A stretch of DNA of 64,000 nucleotides, taken from assembly GCA_045601425.1 (NCBI GenBank), contig JAZRZP010000022.1, positions 1 through 64,000 of the forward strand, in the 5' to 3' direction. How positions within the stretch are numbered: the first letter of the stretch is position 1; each line of letters starts with the position of its first letter. The translations under genes and the position numbers were made by a program. The notes beneath the pieces are model-generated. The model saw nothing but the letters and a program-made list of their open reading frames with translations. It was not told where the DNA came from and searched no databases. Below are positions 1-8,062 of the stretch, one piece after another. This DNA comes from UBA1219 sp045601425. Its GTDB lineage: Bacteria > Bacteroidota > Bacteroidia > Bacteroidales > P3.

Positions 1-2
1 AT

Positions 3-398
3 AACCCTACGTGGTGGATATTTAGTCAGGTGAAGATAACAGCAGCTGATGGCACTTACGATGTCAAGGGTGCAATAATTTATCCTGACGGAGTTACTGC
101 AAAACCGTCTGGGGTCACGGCAGATTTAAGGAAAGACAACATCACGACAATTGTCAACATTAGCAAGGCTGATTTCGATATATTGGAAGCCATGGGCTGC
201 GTATTCCTGCCTGCTGCGGGCTCCCGTGATGGGACATTGGTCTACGATGCGGGGAGCTACGGCTACTACTGGTCTTCGACGTACTTCAATAGCGCCCGCG
301 CGTACAGCCTCAGCGGCTTCAATGACAACACGATTCGGAGCGGCGACGGCCGTCGTTGCCTCGGTCATTCCGTCCGTCTCGTGCAGGATGCAAATTAA
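3..398 (+). CDS. C-type-lectin-like surface protein, 3' end only
   Basis: The gene runs in from the left edge: the frame is open from base 3 and no credible start is visible, so only about 131 C-terminal residues are present. It is homologous over this length to the lipoprotein at 30144-31103; shared blocks are IIYPDG/IIYPNG, GCVFLPAA, GYYW and the closing SVRLV. This arrangement is typical of Bacteroidales proteins with a C-terminal C-type-lectin/formylglycine-enzyme-like fold, which are often lipoproteins or exported. The last 45 or so codons are strongly enriched for codons ending in C or T at exactly the positions that vary, which is the footprint of a diversity-generating retroelement variable region. 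No reverse transcriptase is in the window. Exact function unknown; the paralogy is sure, the retroelement link is inference. Confidence 0.8.
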   Translation, partial: NPTWWIFSQVKITAADGTYDVKGAIIYPDGVTAKPSGVTADLRKDNITTIVNISKADFDILEAMGCVFLPAAGSRDGTLVYDAGSYGYYWSSTYFNSARAYSLSGFNDNTIRSGDGRRCLGHSVRLVQDAN

Positions 399-425
399 CA
401 TAATATAACGTAATTTCATGATTCT

Positions 426-456
426 GGGGCACGCAGAGATGCGGCCCCTTTTTTTT
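426..456 (+). terminator. Rho-independent terminator
   Basis: GGGGC and GCCCC arms (426-430/444-448) enclose a second CGCA/TGCG stem with loop GAGA, followed by eight T. It closes the lectin-like gene at 398. Confidence 0.85.
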
Positions 457-489
457 ACGGAAAAATGCGGGTTCTTTGTTTTTTTTTCG

Positions 490-497
490 TATCTTTG
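490..497 (+). promoter_or_regulatory. Bacteroidota -7 promoter element TATCTTTG
   Basis: TATCTTTG preceded by a T-run and CG, 24 bases before the chosen BatA-type start. It matches the TAnnTTTG consensus of the Bacteroidota primary sigma factor. The same context recurs at 31190 and 35871. Confidence 0.75.
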
Positions 498-520
498 CAA
501 TCGGATTCTTAGCAAAAATC

Positions 521-2581
521 ATGGTATTCGGAAGCCCATTATATCTGTTCGGACTGTTGGCAGCCACCATCCCCGTTGTGGTTCATCTGTTCAGTTTTCG
601 GCGCTACAAAAAACTGTATTTCAGTGATTTGTCGCGTATTGAGGATGTGCAGGCCGAGACAAGGAAAACTTCGCGTCTCAAGCAGATTCTCGTGCTTGTC
701 CTCAGAATCCTTGCCATTGTGTTTTTGGTCATCGCTTTTGCAAAACCTCTCATTCCCTCAGGAACAGTCAGCGGTTCCGGTACGGTCGTCTGCATTTACA
801 TAGACAATTCTCCGTCGGTTTCACTCTCTGCCGGAGAAAGCGAAGCATACAGAGAACTTCTTTTCCGTAAGGCAAAGGAAATTATCGGTGCATACAGCTG
901 TACCGACAGATTCCTGCTTGTTGACAACGATTTTCAGGGCGACCTTCATTTCGGTACGGCCGATGATGCTCTCGAAAAACTCGGAAATATGTCAGGTTCA
1001 TCAGTTCAGACACTTAAACTGTCGGAAGCAGCCTCGGTGGTGTTCGATTTGCTTCGTTCCGAAACCTCTCCGGTCAAGAGGGCGTATTTCCTTTCCTCTT
1101 TCGACAAATCCGTCGCCGATTTGGAGAATTTTCCTGCCGACACTGTAATAAGGTCATCTTTCGTTTATCTCGAAAACGAGGTTTCTCCGCAGGTTTACAT
1201 TGATACGGTGTATTTTAGCATGCCGTTTTTCATGCCCGATTCCAAGGTTGCGGCCAGTGTAGTGTTGAAAAATCCGACAGGGGAGACGGCAGAAGATTGC
1301 GAGTTGTCGTTGTTCTACAATGATGAAAAAGTGGCCGTGGCATCGGAAACTCTGACCCCACAAGCCCAGCTTGTCGTGCCAATGACTTTCACTGTGCCGG
1401 CAAACCACACGGGCAGCCGTGTTTCGTTCGGCTCGGTGCAGCTTGCAGGCAACGGACAGGTCATGAATTTCGCAGTCATGGAACAGACGGACGGCAGTAT
1501 ACCGGTACAAATAGTTTCGTCTTCTGAAATTGCTTCATTGTCAAGGCTTTATGTTGTCGATTCCCGCATCGGCTGCCGCAATGTCATTATGACGGGTACG
1601 GCTTCTGCCAATGATGTCATGCATGGAATTGAAAATTCCAGATTTCTGATATTGAACGGTATAACGGATTTCAGCTCCGAACTTATTCAGGAATGTGCAA
1701 AATTCGTCAAGCGAGGCAACGGACTGCTGGTTCTGCCTCCGGAAAAGAATCCCGACTGCATGAATGCACTTTTGCGTCAGCTGAATGCTCCAGAACTGGC
1801 TGGTTTCCAGAAGGAAACGCAAAAAGTGAATGAAATCAACATCCGGCATGTCCTATACCGGAATGTCTTTGAAAAAAACGACCGGAATTTTGAAAAACCC
1901 GTGGCAAAAGCTCATTATAAGCTCAGGATTAACCCGTCTTCCACAAGTGAAAGTATCCTGACTTTCGACAACGGCGACGATTTCCTGTTTTCTTCCAGCT
2001 GTGAATCGGGCACCGTTTATATCCTCACCTCACCGCTTTCCGAAGAATATACGAATTTTGCCAATTTGCCGATTTTTGTTCCTACATTTTTGAATATGAG
2101 CGTGTTAAGTTGTCCTGCTGCAGAATATTACCGGCTTTCTGACAATAAGTCTCCGGTGCGAATCGAAACGAATCATGGCATTGGGGAAAATGAAAAACTC
2201 AAGATGGTACCTCTCGGAGCTGATTACGGCGATGTGGCAGAGGTGCTGAATGTCAGACAGTTTGCGGGACAGGATTATGCCGATTTGCCACAGGACAATT
2301 ACAGTGGCTGTTACAGAGTGATTTCGCAGAGTGGCACCGAGTATCAGGCTGTCGCGTTCAATGTCAAGCCGGGAAGCGGAATTTTCTACTCTTTTGACGG
2401 ATTGGAACAGTTGGTCGGAAGTCAGAATCTTGCCAACGTGTCGATGGTCAATGCAGACGGAAAAAAACTTGACGAATATATCCGCCGGCAAAATCAGGGC
2501 AGGCCTCTCTGGAAGTGTTTCCTGATACTTTCTCTGCTTATGCTGATCGCCGAAATTATGATTATACGTTTCTATAAATGA
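521..2581 (+). CDS. BatA-domain membrane protein
   Basis: The N-terminus (about residues 1-80) is the double-transmembrane BatA-type domain: a first hydrophobic segment ending in VVVHLFSFRRYK and a second at about 58-77 after a cationic stretch. A long extracytoplasmic region follows, with a vWA-like start (IYIDNSPSVS) and beta-rich segments, and a final transmembrane helix at the extreme C-terminus (LILSLLMLIAEIMII). The family is widespread in Bacteroidota and often linked to aerotolerance (Bat) operons, but no MoxR or vWA partner genes are adjacent. The ATG at 521 is chosen over an in-frame upstream start at 476 because the promoter at 490-497 lies inside the longer form. Predicted length 686 residues. 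Precise function unknown. Confidence 0.8.
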   Translation: MVFGSPLYLFGLLAATIPVVVHLFSFRRYKKLYFSDLSRIEDVQAETRKTSRLKQILVLVLRILAIVFLVIAFAKPLIPSGTVSGSGTVVCIYIDNSPSVSLSAGESEAYRELLFRKAKEIIGAYSCTDRFLLVDNDFQGDLHFGTADDALEKLGNMSGSSVQTLKLSEAASVVFDLLRSETSPVKRAYFLSSFDKSVADLENFPADTVIRSSFVYLENEVSPQVYIDTVYFSMPFFMPDSKVAASVVLKNPTGETAEDCELSLFYNDEKVAVASETLTPQAQLVVPMTFTVPANHTGSRVSFGSVQLAGNGQVMNFAVMEQTDGSIPVQIVSSSEIASLSRLYVVDSRIGCRNVIMTGTASANDVMHGIENSRFLILNGITDFSSELIQECAKFVKRGNGLLVLPPEKNPDCMNALLRQLNAPELAGFQKETQKVNEINIRHVLYRNVFEKNDRNFEKPVAKAHYKLRINPSSTSESILTFDNGDDFLFSSSCESGTVYILTSPLSEEYTNFANLPIFVPTFLNMSVLSCPAAEYYRLSDNKSPVRIETNHGIGENEKLKMVPLGADYGDVAEVLNVRQFAGQDYADLPQDNYSGCYRVISQSGTEYQAVAFNVKPGSGIFYSFDGLEQLVGSQNLANVSMVNADGKKLDEYIRRQNQGRPLWKCFLILSLLMLIAEIMIIRFYK

Positions 2582-2596
2582 AAACCCCGTGAAGTC

Positions 2597-3214
2597 ATGA
2601 TAACCAAGATTTATCCTCAAAATCCCAATGTCGCTGAAATACGTAAAATAGGCGATATACTGCGGCGTGGAGGACTCATTATTTATCCTACCGATACGCT
2701 TTATGCTTTCGGATGCAGCATGGATTTCAAGAAAACCGTGGAGCGGATGGCCTTGCTCAAAGGCACCAGACCCGAAAAAGCCAAATTCTCGCTCGTCTGC
2801 AGTTCTCTGAGCCAGCTCTCGGAATATTCAAGACCCTTGGACAAGGATGTCTTTCAGATTCTGAAGAACAATCTTCCTGGTCCGTACACTTTCATTCTCA
2901 ACGCCAACGGCAACGTGCCGCGCAATTATCAGAATGCCAATAAGACAATAGGTCTCAGAGTACCGGAAAATCCGATTTCCAAAGCCATTGTCGAGGAACT
3001 TGGCAGTCCGCTCGTATCAACTTCGGTACGGCTCGAAAATCAGGAGCAGGAGCAGGAATATCTCTCCGATCCGGAACTTATTTTCGACTTGTTCGGAAAT
3101 AGAGTGGATTGCGTGATTGACGGCGGTATGGGAACCGGAATCGCCTCAACTGTAGTTGATTGCAGTTCGGATGAAATTGAAGTGGTGCGTGAAACCTTCG
3201 AGGTCAGGTGGTGA
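2597..3214 (+). CDS. L-threonylcarbamoyladenylate synthase (Sua5/YciO/YrdC family)
   Basis: This enzyme makes threonylcarbamoyl-AMP from threonine, bicarbonate and ATP for the t6A37 modification of ANN-decoding tRNAs. The 205-residue protein shows the YrdC core: GGLIIYPTDTLYAFGCS near residues 25-43, then KGTRPEKAKFSLVC, LPGPYTFIL, and GLRVPENP followed by PLVSTSVR. There is no C-terminal Sua5 domain, so it is the short single-domain form; a YciO-type paralogue with unknown role cannot be excluded. It starts 15 bases after the BatA-type gene and is probably cotranscribed. Its stop abuts the convergent crcB stop with no spacer. Confidence 0.88.
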   Translation: MITKIYPQNPNVAEIRKIGDILRRGGLIIYPTDTLYAFGCSMDFKKTVERMALLKGTRPEKAKFSLVCSSLSQLSEYSRPLDKDVFQILKNNLPGPYTFILNANGNVPRNYQNANKTIGLRVPENPISKAIVEELGSPLVSTSVRLENQEQEQEYLSDPELIFDLFGNRVDCVIDGGMGTGIASTVVDCSSDEIEVVRETFEVRW

Positions 3215-3589
3215 CTAATTCTTCAATAAAGCGAATCCTGCATACACAGCCACAATGCAGATGATTACCGAGATTGCCATGTAAGTGACGGCAAGCAGTG
3301 TCTGTCCGTTCCGGAGCATGTCCAGCATCTCGAGCGAAAATGTGGAGAACGTGGTGAATCCGCCACAGAATCCGCTTACCAGAAGCAACGGAATCCAGTT
3401 GCTTTCATATTTCGAAAGATAACCAGTCGCAAGGCCTATCACAAAGCAGCCGAGAATGTTGGCCAGAAGCGTGTGTGCCGGCAATCCGAAAAACACGGCC
3501 CTGTATTTTGAAAGCCAAAGTGAGATGGCATACCGGCAGATGCTGCCAGCTCCGCCACCTAAAAATACGAATATCAAATTCCTTATCAT
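3215..3589 (-). CDS. crcB: CrcB/Fluc fluoride channel
   Basis: A small four-helix membrane protein that exports fluoride as a dual-topology dimer. Family marks are visible: LGGGAGSICRY at the N-terminus, LANILGCFVIG in helix 2, and GFCGGFTTFSTFSLE in the broken helix 3 that lines the pore. The start at 3589 (MIRNLIFVF) is preferred over the in-frame ATG at 3613 because the latter lies inside the terminator hairpin of the upstream gene. Predicted length 124 residues, normal for the family. No fluoride riboswitch was recognised upstream. The stop codon directly abuts that of the convergent Sua5 gene. Confidence 0.92.
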   Translation of the reverse strand: MIRNLIFVFLGGGAGSICRYAISLWLSKYRAVFFGLPAHTLLANILGCFVIGLATGYLSKYESNWIPLLLVSGFCGGFTTFSTFSLEMLDMLRNGQTLLAVTYMAISVIICIVAVYAGFALLKN

Positions 3590-3590
3590 G

Positions 3591-3623
3591 TCAAAAAAAA
3601 TAAGGGGTTTCATAAGAACCCCC
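3591..3623 (-). terminator. Rho-independent terminator (minus strand)
   Basis: Read on the minus strand, GGGGTT and AACCCC (3617-3622 and 3604-3609) form a stem followed by TTA and a T8 run (3600-3593). It closes the ECF sigma/CHU_C pair and rules out the longer crcB start. Confidence 0.8.
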
Positions 3624-3647
3624 TTTTATAAAGTGAAAAACTTGGTC

Positions 3648-4523
3648 TTATCTTATTACCGTGACTGTGCCGCGTTCCACATGTTTTTTGCCGTTGTTGT
3701 CGGTGTAGTTCATCATGTATGCGTAGGCACCTGCCTGAACTTTTGAGCCTTTATAGGTTCCGTCCCATGCGTCGGTCAGTGTTTTTGTGTGGAAAACCAT
3801 TGCTCCTCCACGAGAGAATATACGCATCTCATAATCTTTTATGTTGTCGGCATTGACAGGTTTTACACAGAATCTGGAATTCTCGCCGCCAGCATCCGGT
3901 AAAAATGCGTTAGGTATCAGAATTTCAGTGTTTTTCGATGCGCTTGAGGAGTTGTCGTCGGAGCTGCTGCTTGACGAAGCGCCGACTTTTGGCGTTGCAT
4001 TTTCTGCAATGGCCGATTTCGGATTGCTCTGCTGAATGTTGCTTTTAACGGGAACGGCATTCGTGTTTTCGGATGTGGTTACGTTTTTCGGTTCTGCATT
4101 CTGTCTGGCAGTTGCAGTCTTGTTCTCTTCGGCAATGTTTGCCACGGGTTCCGCAGTTTTTTGCGGGGCAACGGCAGTCTTGCTTTCCTGTCTTGCAGCC
4201 TTTACGGCAGTCTGTGCCGAAGTCGGCACGTTGGAAACTTCTTCGTCAGCCAACACAACCGGTGTGTCGGCAACCATTGTCTCTCCGGTTGTATGCACGG
4301 CAGTTACAGTGTTTTTCGGTTGTGGAGTATCTTCCTGCGACAGGTTGTCCGTTAAAACGACTGCTCCGGCAATAACTGCCAGAGAAACGGCTGATATTAC
4401 CGATACTCTGCGTATTTTGCGAACTTTGTTTGCATGGCTGGCGCCTGCAGCAATGCTTTCCCAAAGTTCGGGATTTGGTTCTTCTGTGTAGTTTTCAAAT
4501 CTCTTTTTAAAGAATTCGCTCAT
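3648..4523 (-). CDS. Anti-sigma-like membrane protein with CHU_C-type C-terminal domain
   Basis: The 291-residue protein has a short cytoplasmic N-terminus (about 1-38), one transmembrane helix (about 40-58, VSVISAVSLAVIAGAVV), a long low-complexity stretch rich in A, T, N and S (about 60-200), and a C-terminal domain beginning near IPNAFLPDAGGEN with AWDGTYKG, QAGAYAY and a final VTVIR. That last part matches the gliding-motility-associated C-terminal (CHU_C) domain, usually found at the end of T9SS-exported proteins. The gene lies 8 bases behind an ECF sigma gene, the usual place for a cognate anti-sigma factor. An anti-sigma or surface-signalling role is inference from position and topology; no canonical anti-sigma motif was identified. 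Confidence 0.7.
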   Translation of the reverse strand: MSEFFKKRFENYTEEPNPELWESIAAGASHANKVRKIRRVSVISAVSLAVIAGAVVLTDNLSQEDTPQPKNTVTAVHTTGETMVADTPVVLADEEVSNVPTSAQTAVKAARQESKTAVAPQKTAEPVANIAEENKTATARQNAEPKNVTTSENTNAVPVKSNIQQSNPKSAIAENATPKVGASSSSSSDDNSSSASKNTEILIPNAFLPDAGGENSRFCVKPVNADNIKDYEMRIFSRGGAMVFHTKTLTDAWDGTYKGSKVQAGAYAYMMNYTDNNGKKHVERGTVTVIR

Positions 4524-4531
4524 GATGTTTT

Positions 4532-5077
4532 TTACGAATTATGTTCTTTATTCAGTTTATTTCTCAACATGTTTTTGGCTCTTGCAAGACAAACCCGGGC
4601 ATAGCTTTCTGTAATGTTCATTTCGGTCGCTATTTCGGCATACTCGTAGCCTTCGATTTCCCGTAAGTTGAAAATGGTACGGTATATGTCAGGCAGTGCC
4701 GTTATGACGTCCATAAGTTCCTGCGTGCTGAATTTCGAAAATACGTTGTCGTCGATTTTCTGGTCGAAACCGCTGTCATTTATGGAGTCTTGGCAGTATT
4801 TGTTTTTTATCGTATCGCTCCTTATGGCGTTGAGAGCGGTGTGCACCATGATGGCACGCATCCACGTATATACGGAACTCTTGCCCTGAAACGAGTTTAT
4901 GTTTGTAAGAACTTTTATAAACGCATCATGAAAGACATCTTCAGCTGCCATTTTAGAACCCATGTAGCGTCTGCAGATTCCGAGCATCACGGGAGCATAG
5001 AGTTCGTACAACTTCTTCTGCGCTGCCGGATCCTGTTGCTTGCAGGCTTCTATCAATATCGCATCTGTGTCATTCAT
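4532..5077 (-). CDS. ECF-type RNA polymerase sigma factor
   Basis: A sigma-70 factor reduced to regions 2 and 4 (181 residues). Region 2 is seen in YELYAPVMLGICRRYMG, AEDVFHDAFIKVL and VYTWMRAIMVHTALNAIR (about 25-85); region 4 in LPDIYRTIFNLREIEGYEYAEIA with an HTH ending ESYARVCLARAKNMLR (about 128-173). It is first in a two-gene minus-strand unit with the CHU_C-bearing membrane protein. In Bacteroidota, ECF factors next to cell-surface proteins often regulate envelope or secretion genes. The T9SS proteases just upstream are possible targets, but nothing in the sequence proves this. Confidence 0.92.
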   Translation of the reverse strand: MNDTDAILIEACKQQDPAAQKKLYELYAPVMLGICRRYMGSKMAAEDVFHDAFIKVLTNINSFQGKSSVYTWMRAIMVHTALNAIRSDTIKNKYCQDSINDSGFDQKIDDNVFSKFSTQELMDVITALPDIYRTIFNLREIEGYEYAEIATEMNITESYARVCLARAKNMLRNKLNKEHNS

Positions 5078-5149
5078 TTTGCGCTGTGTGTCTCTATTGA
5101 CTCTTAGTCTGTGTGTTTTGTTACAAAAAGTTGTGTTTTTTTTTGTTTT

Positions 5150-7993
5150 TTACCGTTGTATGATTATTTTTTCGGTTTTCTGATATTCTGAATTGCCGAA
5201 ACTGATGTAGTACAATCCAGTAGGGTAGCTGCCGACCGGAATTTCGCAGGTGGATTCAGGCAAGAGAGTGCCTTTCCCGATAACTCTTCCCGACATGTCG
5301 TAGATGGCATATTGTGAAGAAACGTCGGTATTGTGCAGACTTACGTGAATTTTGTCGTGTGCCGGATTGGGAAAGATTTTTATGGAAGGCGTTCCCCTGT
5401 CGGCCTCGTCAATGGATACGCTTCTTACGAACGTTACCTGTACTATATGCGGTGCGGTGACATTGGTTATGCCGAACTGGTATTGGAGAGGCTGTGCTAC
5501 ACTGTCGATAAGAATTGACTGCAGTTCGTAGTGTGCATTCACGGTTATCTGAAAGTCAATGTCGGCTCCGTCTGCAACCATCACGTTGCCGCTTGGGGTT
5601 ATTGTGCCTTCTCTGCCTGCAGAAACATTGAGCACATGGGCTTTTGTTATCTCTATGCTGTCAATGGCTGTTATGTCGTTGCCGTTACCTCTGTGGAGTT
5701 CAAAAGCGATGCGGTAGTTGGGTGTGGTGTTTTTTAGTACTGTTTTGTGCTGGCTCCAGCCCGTGGAAATGTTTGTGTATTCTTCAAGAATGTTCCAGCC
5801 TCCGTTCTGATTGTGGTACATTACGTAAAGTGTGTCGGACGACGTGCTTGCTTCGCGGTAGGTGTAGAAACTGAGTGCAAGGCAGGAATCGACGGGAATG
5901 TCAATGGGCATGGTGATGGCTTTTGAAATTCTTCTCCCTGTATGCGAAGAAGTGTCGTTTTGGGTCAGAGAGAGAACCTTTTCCTGCTGCAGTACTGTAA
6001 CCACTTCGCAACCCATGCCAGAGTTGTCCGTTGTCCAGCAGTCGGGCATCGGGCTCGTGACGTTGGAAAAGTTTTCGGAATATGGCAATTCGGTATCGCT
6101 GCATAGTGTTGTTCCACTGCATGTTATTCCGCTGCTGAAGGTCGTGTCGGACAGGAGACAGTAAATCTTGTAATAGTAGGTCTTGTTCCCTTCAAGTCCG
6201 GTATCGAAGAGGTTGTTGCCGTAAAATCTGTATGAAGAAATTACGACTTCGCCTTCCGGTAGCGTGTCGCCGGCGAAATAGCGGCGCATTTGCAGAGTGG
6301 AAAAGACATTGGTGTCGTTGCGAACTATCAGGACTTTCTGCGAACCGAAAGGATTCCATGTCAGTTTTATTTTGCTGTCGCTAATGGGATCGGCTTCGAA
6401 TTTTTCGGCTTCCGGTATGCTGTTGCTGTTGAAGAAGAAGACGATGGTGGAGTCGTAGAGGTTTTCACCGATGTATGTCAGACTGTTTCTGGAACGGTTG
6501 TTGTCCCATGACCGCAACGACGGTGAAGTTTCGTCGTTGAGCGTTTGGGTCAGAGTACTTCCGGGAAAAGGACAGCTGTTGTCGTTTGCACTACCATATG
6601 AAGATGGCAAGCTGTTTGGCAGTTGTGACAACATGTTGGCAGGTACTACGTGGAATTTTTGCGGATGACCAGTGTTGATACTCTGGTTGGGACTGAAACG
6701 CGGGTGAACGTGATATGCAATCAGTCCATGACCTGGCAGACCTCGGTCGAAACCTGCCATCTGACGGTTTTCAAGCAGGTAATAATCTCCGTTTGAAGAA
6801 GTGTTCAGTCTGTATATGGCAGATGAGTCGAATCCGCTGTATTTCAGTGTGTGAAGTCCTGATACTGAAAGGGTTTTGGGACTTGTCCAGCCATAAATGT
6901 AGCATTTGGTGTAGGGGTTGTGGTGGGCAGGACGGCCACCGCCCTGATTCCAGCTGCCATTGGCCATGATGTCCCATTTTCCTGTGCCGCTGAATTCACC
7001 GCCGCTTTCACCATAGTCGGTGTCGTAGTAATCGGGAGCACCGAACACGTGTCCTATTTCATGGCATATTACGCCTATGGCGGTGATGCGTGTATCCTGG
7101 CCTCCTGCCAATTCAGGCGAGCAGGAATAGTTTACAATCTGGGTGTTGTTGTACGTGAGCGGGTTGAAAAGTGTCCATTTGTGCGACCAGATGCAGTCGG
7201 CACCGCCGCCGGCCTCTTCTCCTTGACCGGCAAAGAGTATGTGTACGCAGTCGACAACGCCGTCACCGTCGTTGTCGTAGTCGGAAAAATCAACGGAACT
7301 TGAGGCTGCCATGACTGCTTCCCTTGCAAAATCCTGATATCCGGTAGTCTGGTCACTGTTGCTGCCATAGTGGCTGGCATTGTGTCGGGTAGTGTATATT
7401 CCTACAACATCGGCAGTAAGGTTCAACTGACCGTAGGAATTTTCGTAATAAAAATCATGCACGCTGCCTTTGGCACCGCGAGTAGTACAGTTTACCTGAT
7501 TTATCAGCTCGCTGAAAAGCGGACGTATGAAGTGGAACTGCTTGTCGGGAAACTGCATCAGAATTACGAGTATTTTCTTGTTCCCAACCAGAGGCGTTGC
7601 GGATTTTTCCATCATTTTCTCTTTCACATTCCACATGGAAATCATGGTGTTTGTCTGCATTTTGCTGAAAAACAGATGTTTGGGTGTGTTTTCGAGAAAA
7701 AGACGGACTTCTTCGCTTCGTGCTTCTATATCGGTTGCAATGAATTGTGTGGCAACCATGTTCCCGGCCTCGTCTTTGGTGGCGTATACGAAATAACCAT
7801 TTTCATCAACGACAAGGGAATATCCGTCGACAGATTCTGCCCAGTGGACTTTTTCGTCGCCTTTGAGGTAGAGTTTTACAAATGTTTTTTTGTCAGGTTG
7901 GCGGAAATTCACCAATTCAGGGTAGGCAGTTATGGCCGATAGGGTGTTTGTGATTGTCAGTACGAGTAGTACGGCGGTTATTATTCTTTTCAT
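5150..7993 (-). CDS. Secreted M6-family zinc metalloprotease with T9SS sorting domain
   Basis: The 947-residue preprotein has a Sec signal peptide (MKRIITAVLLVLTITNTLSA), an N-terminal prodomain-like region, and an M6 (immune inhibitor A-like) peptidase domain with zinc site HEIGH at residues 311-315 followed by GAPDYYDTD. C-terminal beta-sandwich regions follow, and the last ~75 residues are a type A T9SS sorting domain: IKIFPNPAHDKI, YDMSGRVIGKG, LPTGLYYI-like and a basic end (EKIIIQR). It should be exported by Sec then T9SS and be attached to or released from the cell surface. It is a clear paralogue of the next gene upstream (8063-10747), with the same prodomain and zinc site, so a tandem duplication is likely. 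Substrate unknown. Confidence 0.93.
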   Translation of the reverse strand: MKRIITAVLLVLTITNTLSAITAYPELVNFRQPDKKTFVKLYLKGDEKVHWAESVDGYSLVVDENGYFVYATKDEAGNMVATQFIATDIEARSEEVRLFLENTPKHLFFSKMQTNTMISMWNVKEKMMEKSATPLVGNKKILVILMQFPDKQFHFIRPLFSELINQVNCTTRGAKGSVHDFYYENSYGQLNLTADVVGIYTTRHNASHYGSNSDQTTGYQDFAREAVMAASSSVDFSDYDNDGDGVVDCVHILFAGQGEEAGGGADCIWSHKWTLFNPLTYNNTQIVNYSCSPELAGGQDTRITAIGVICHEIGHVFGAPDYYDTDYGESGGEFSGTGKWDIMANGSWNQGGGRPAHHNPYTKCYIYGWTSPKTLSVSGLHTLKYSGFDSSAIYRLNTSSNGDYYLLENRQMAGFDRGLPGHGLIAYHVHPRFSPNQSINTGHPQKFHVVPANMLSQLPNSLPSSYGSANDNSCPFPGSTLTQTLNDETSPSLRSWDNNRSRNSLTYIGENLYDSTIVFFFNSNSIPEAEKFEADPISDSKIKLTWNPFGSQKVLIVRNDTNVFSTLQMRRYFAGDTLPEGEVVISSYRFYGNNLFDTGLEGNKTYYYKIYCLLSDTTFSSGITCSGTTLCSDTELPYSENFSNVTSPMPDCWTTDNSGMGCEVVTVLQQEKVLSLTQNDTSSHTGRRISKAITMPIDIPVDSCLALSFYTYREASTSSDTLYVMYHNQNGGWNILEEYTNISTGWSQHKTVLKNTTPNYRIAFELHRGNGNDITAIDSIEITKAHVLNVSAGREGTITPSGNVMVADGADIDFQITVNAHYELQSILIDSVAQPLQYQFGITNVTAPHIVQVTFVRSVSIDEADRGTPSIKIFPNPAHDKIHVSLHNTDVSSQYAIYDMSGRVIGKGTLLPESTCEIPVGSYPTGLYYISFGNSEYQKTEKIIIQR

Positions 7994-8009
7994 TTGCTGA
8001 TTGGGTAAA

Positions 8010-8045
8010 AATAAAATCGGGAAGCATTTGCAGCAATGCTTCCCG
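8010..8045 (-). terminator. Rho-independent terminator (minus strand)
   Basis: An 11-bp perfect stem, CGGGAAGCATT (8018-8028) with AATGCTTCCCG (8035-8045), is followed on the minus strand by a T-rich tail. It separates the two M6 protease genes. Confidence 0.8.
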
Positions 8046-8062
8046 GTATCATTGTAAAAAAA

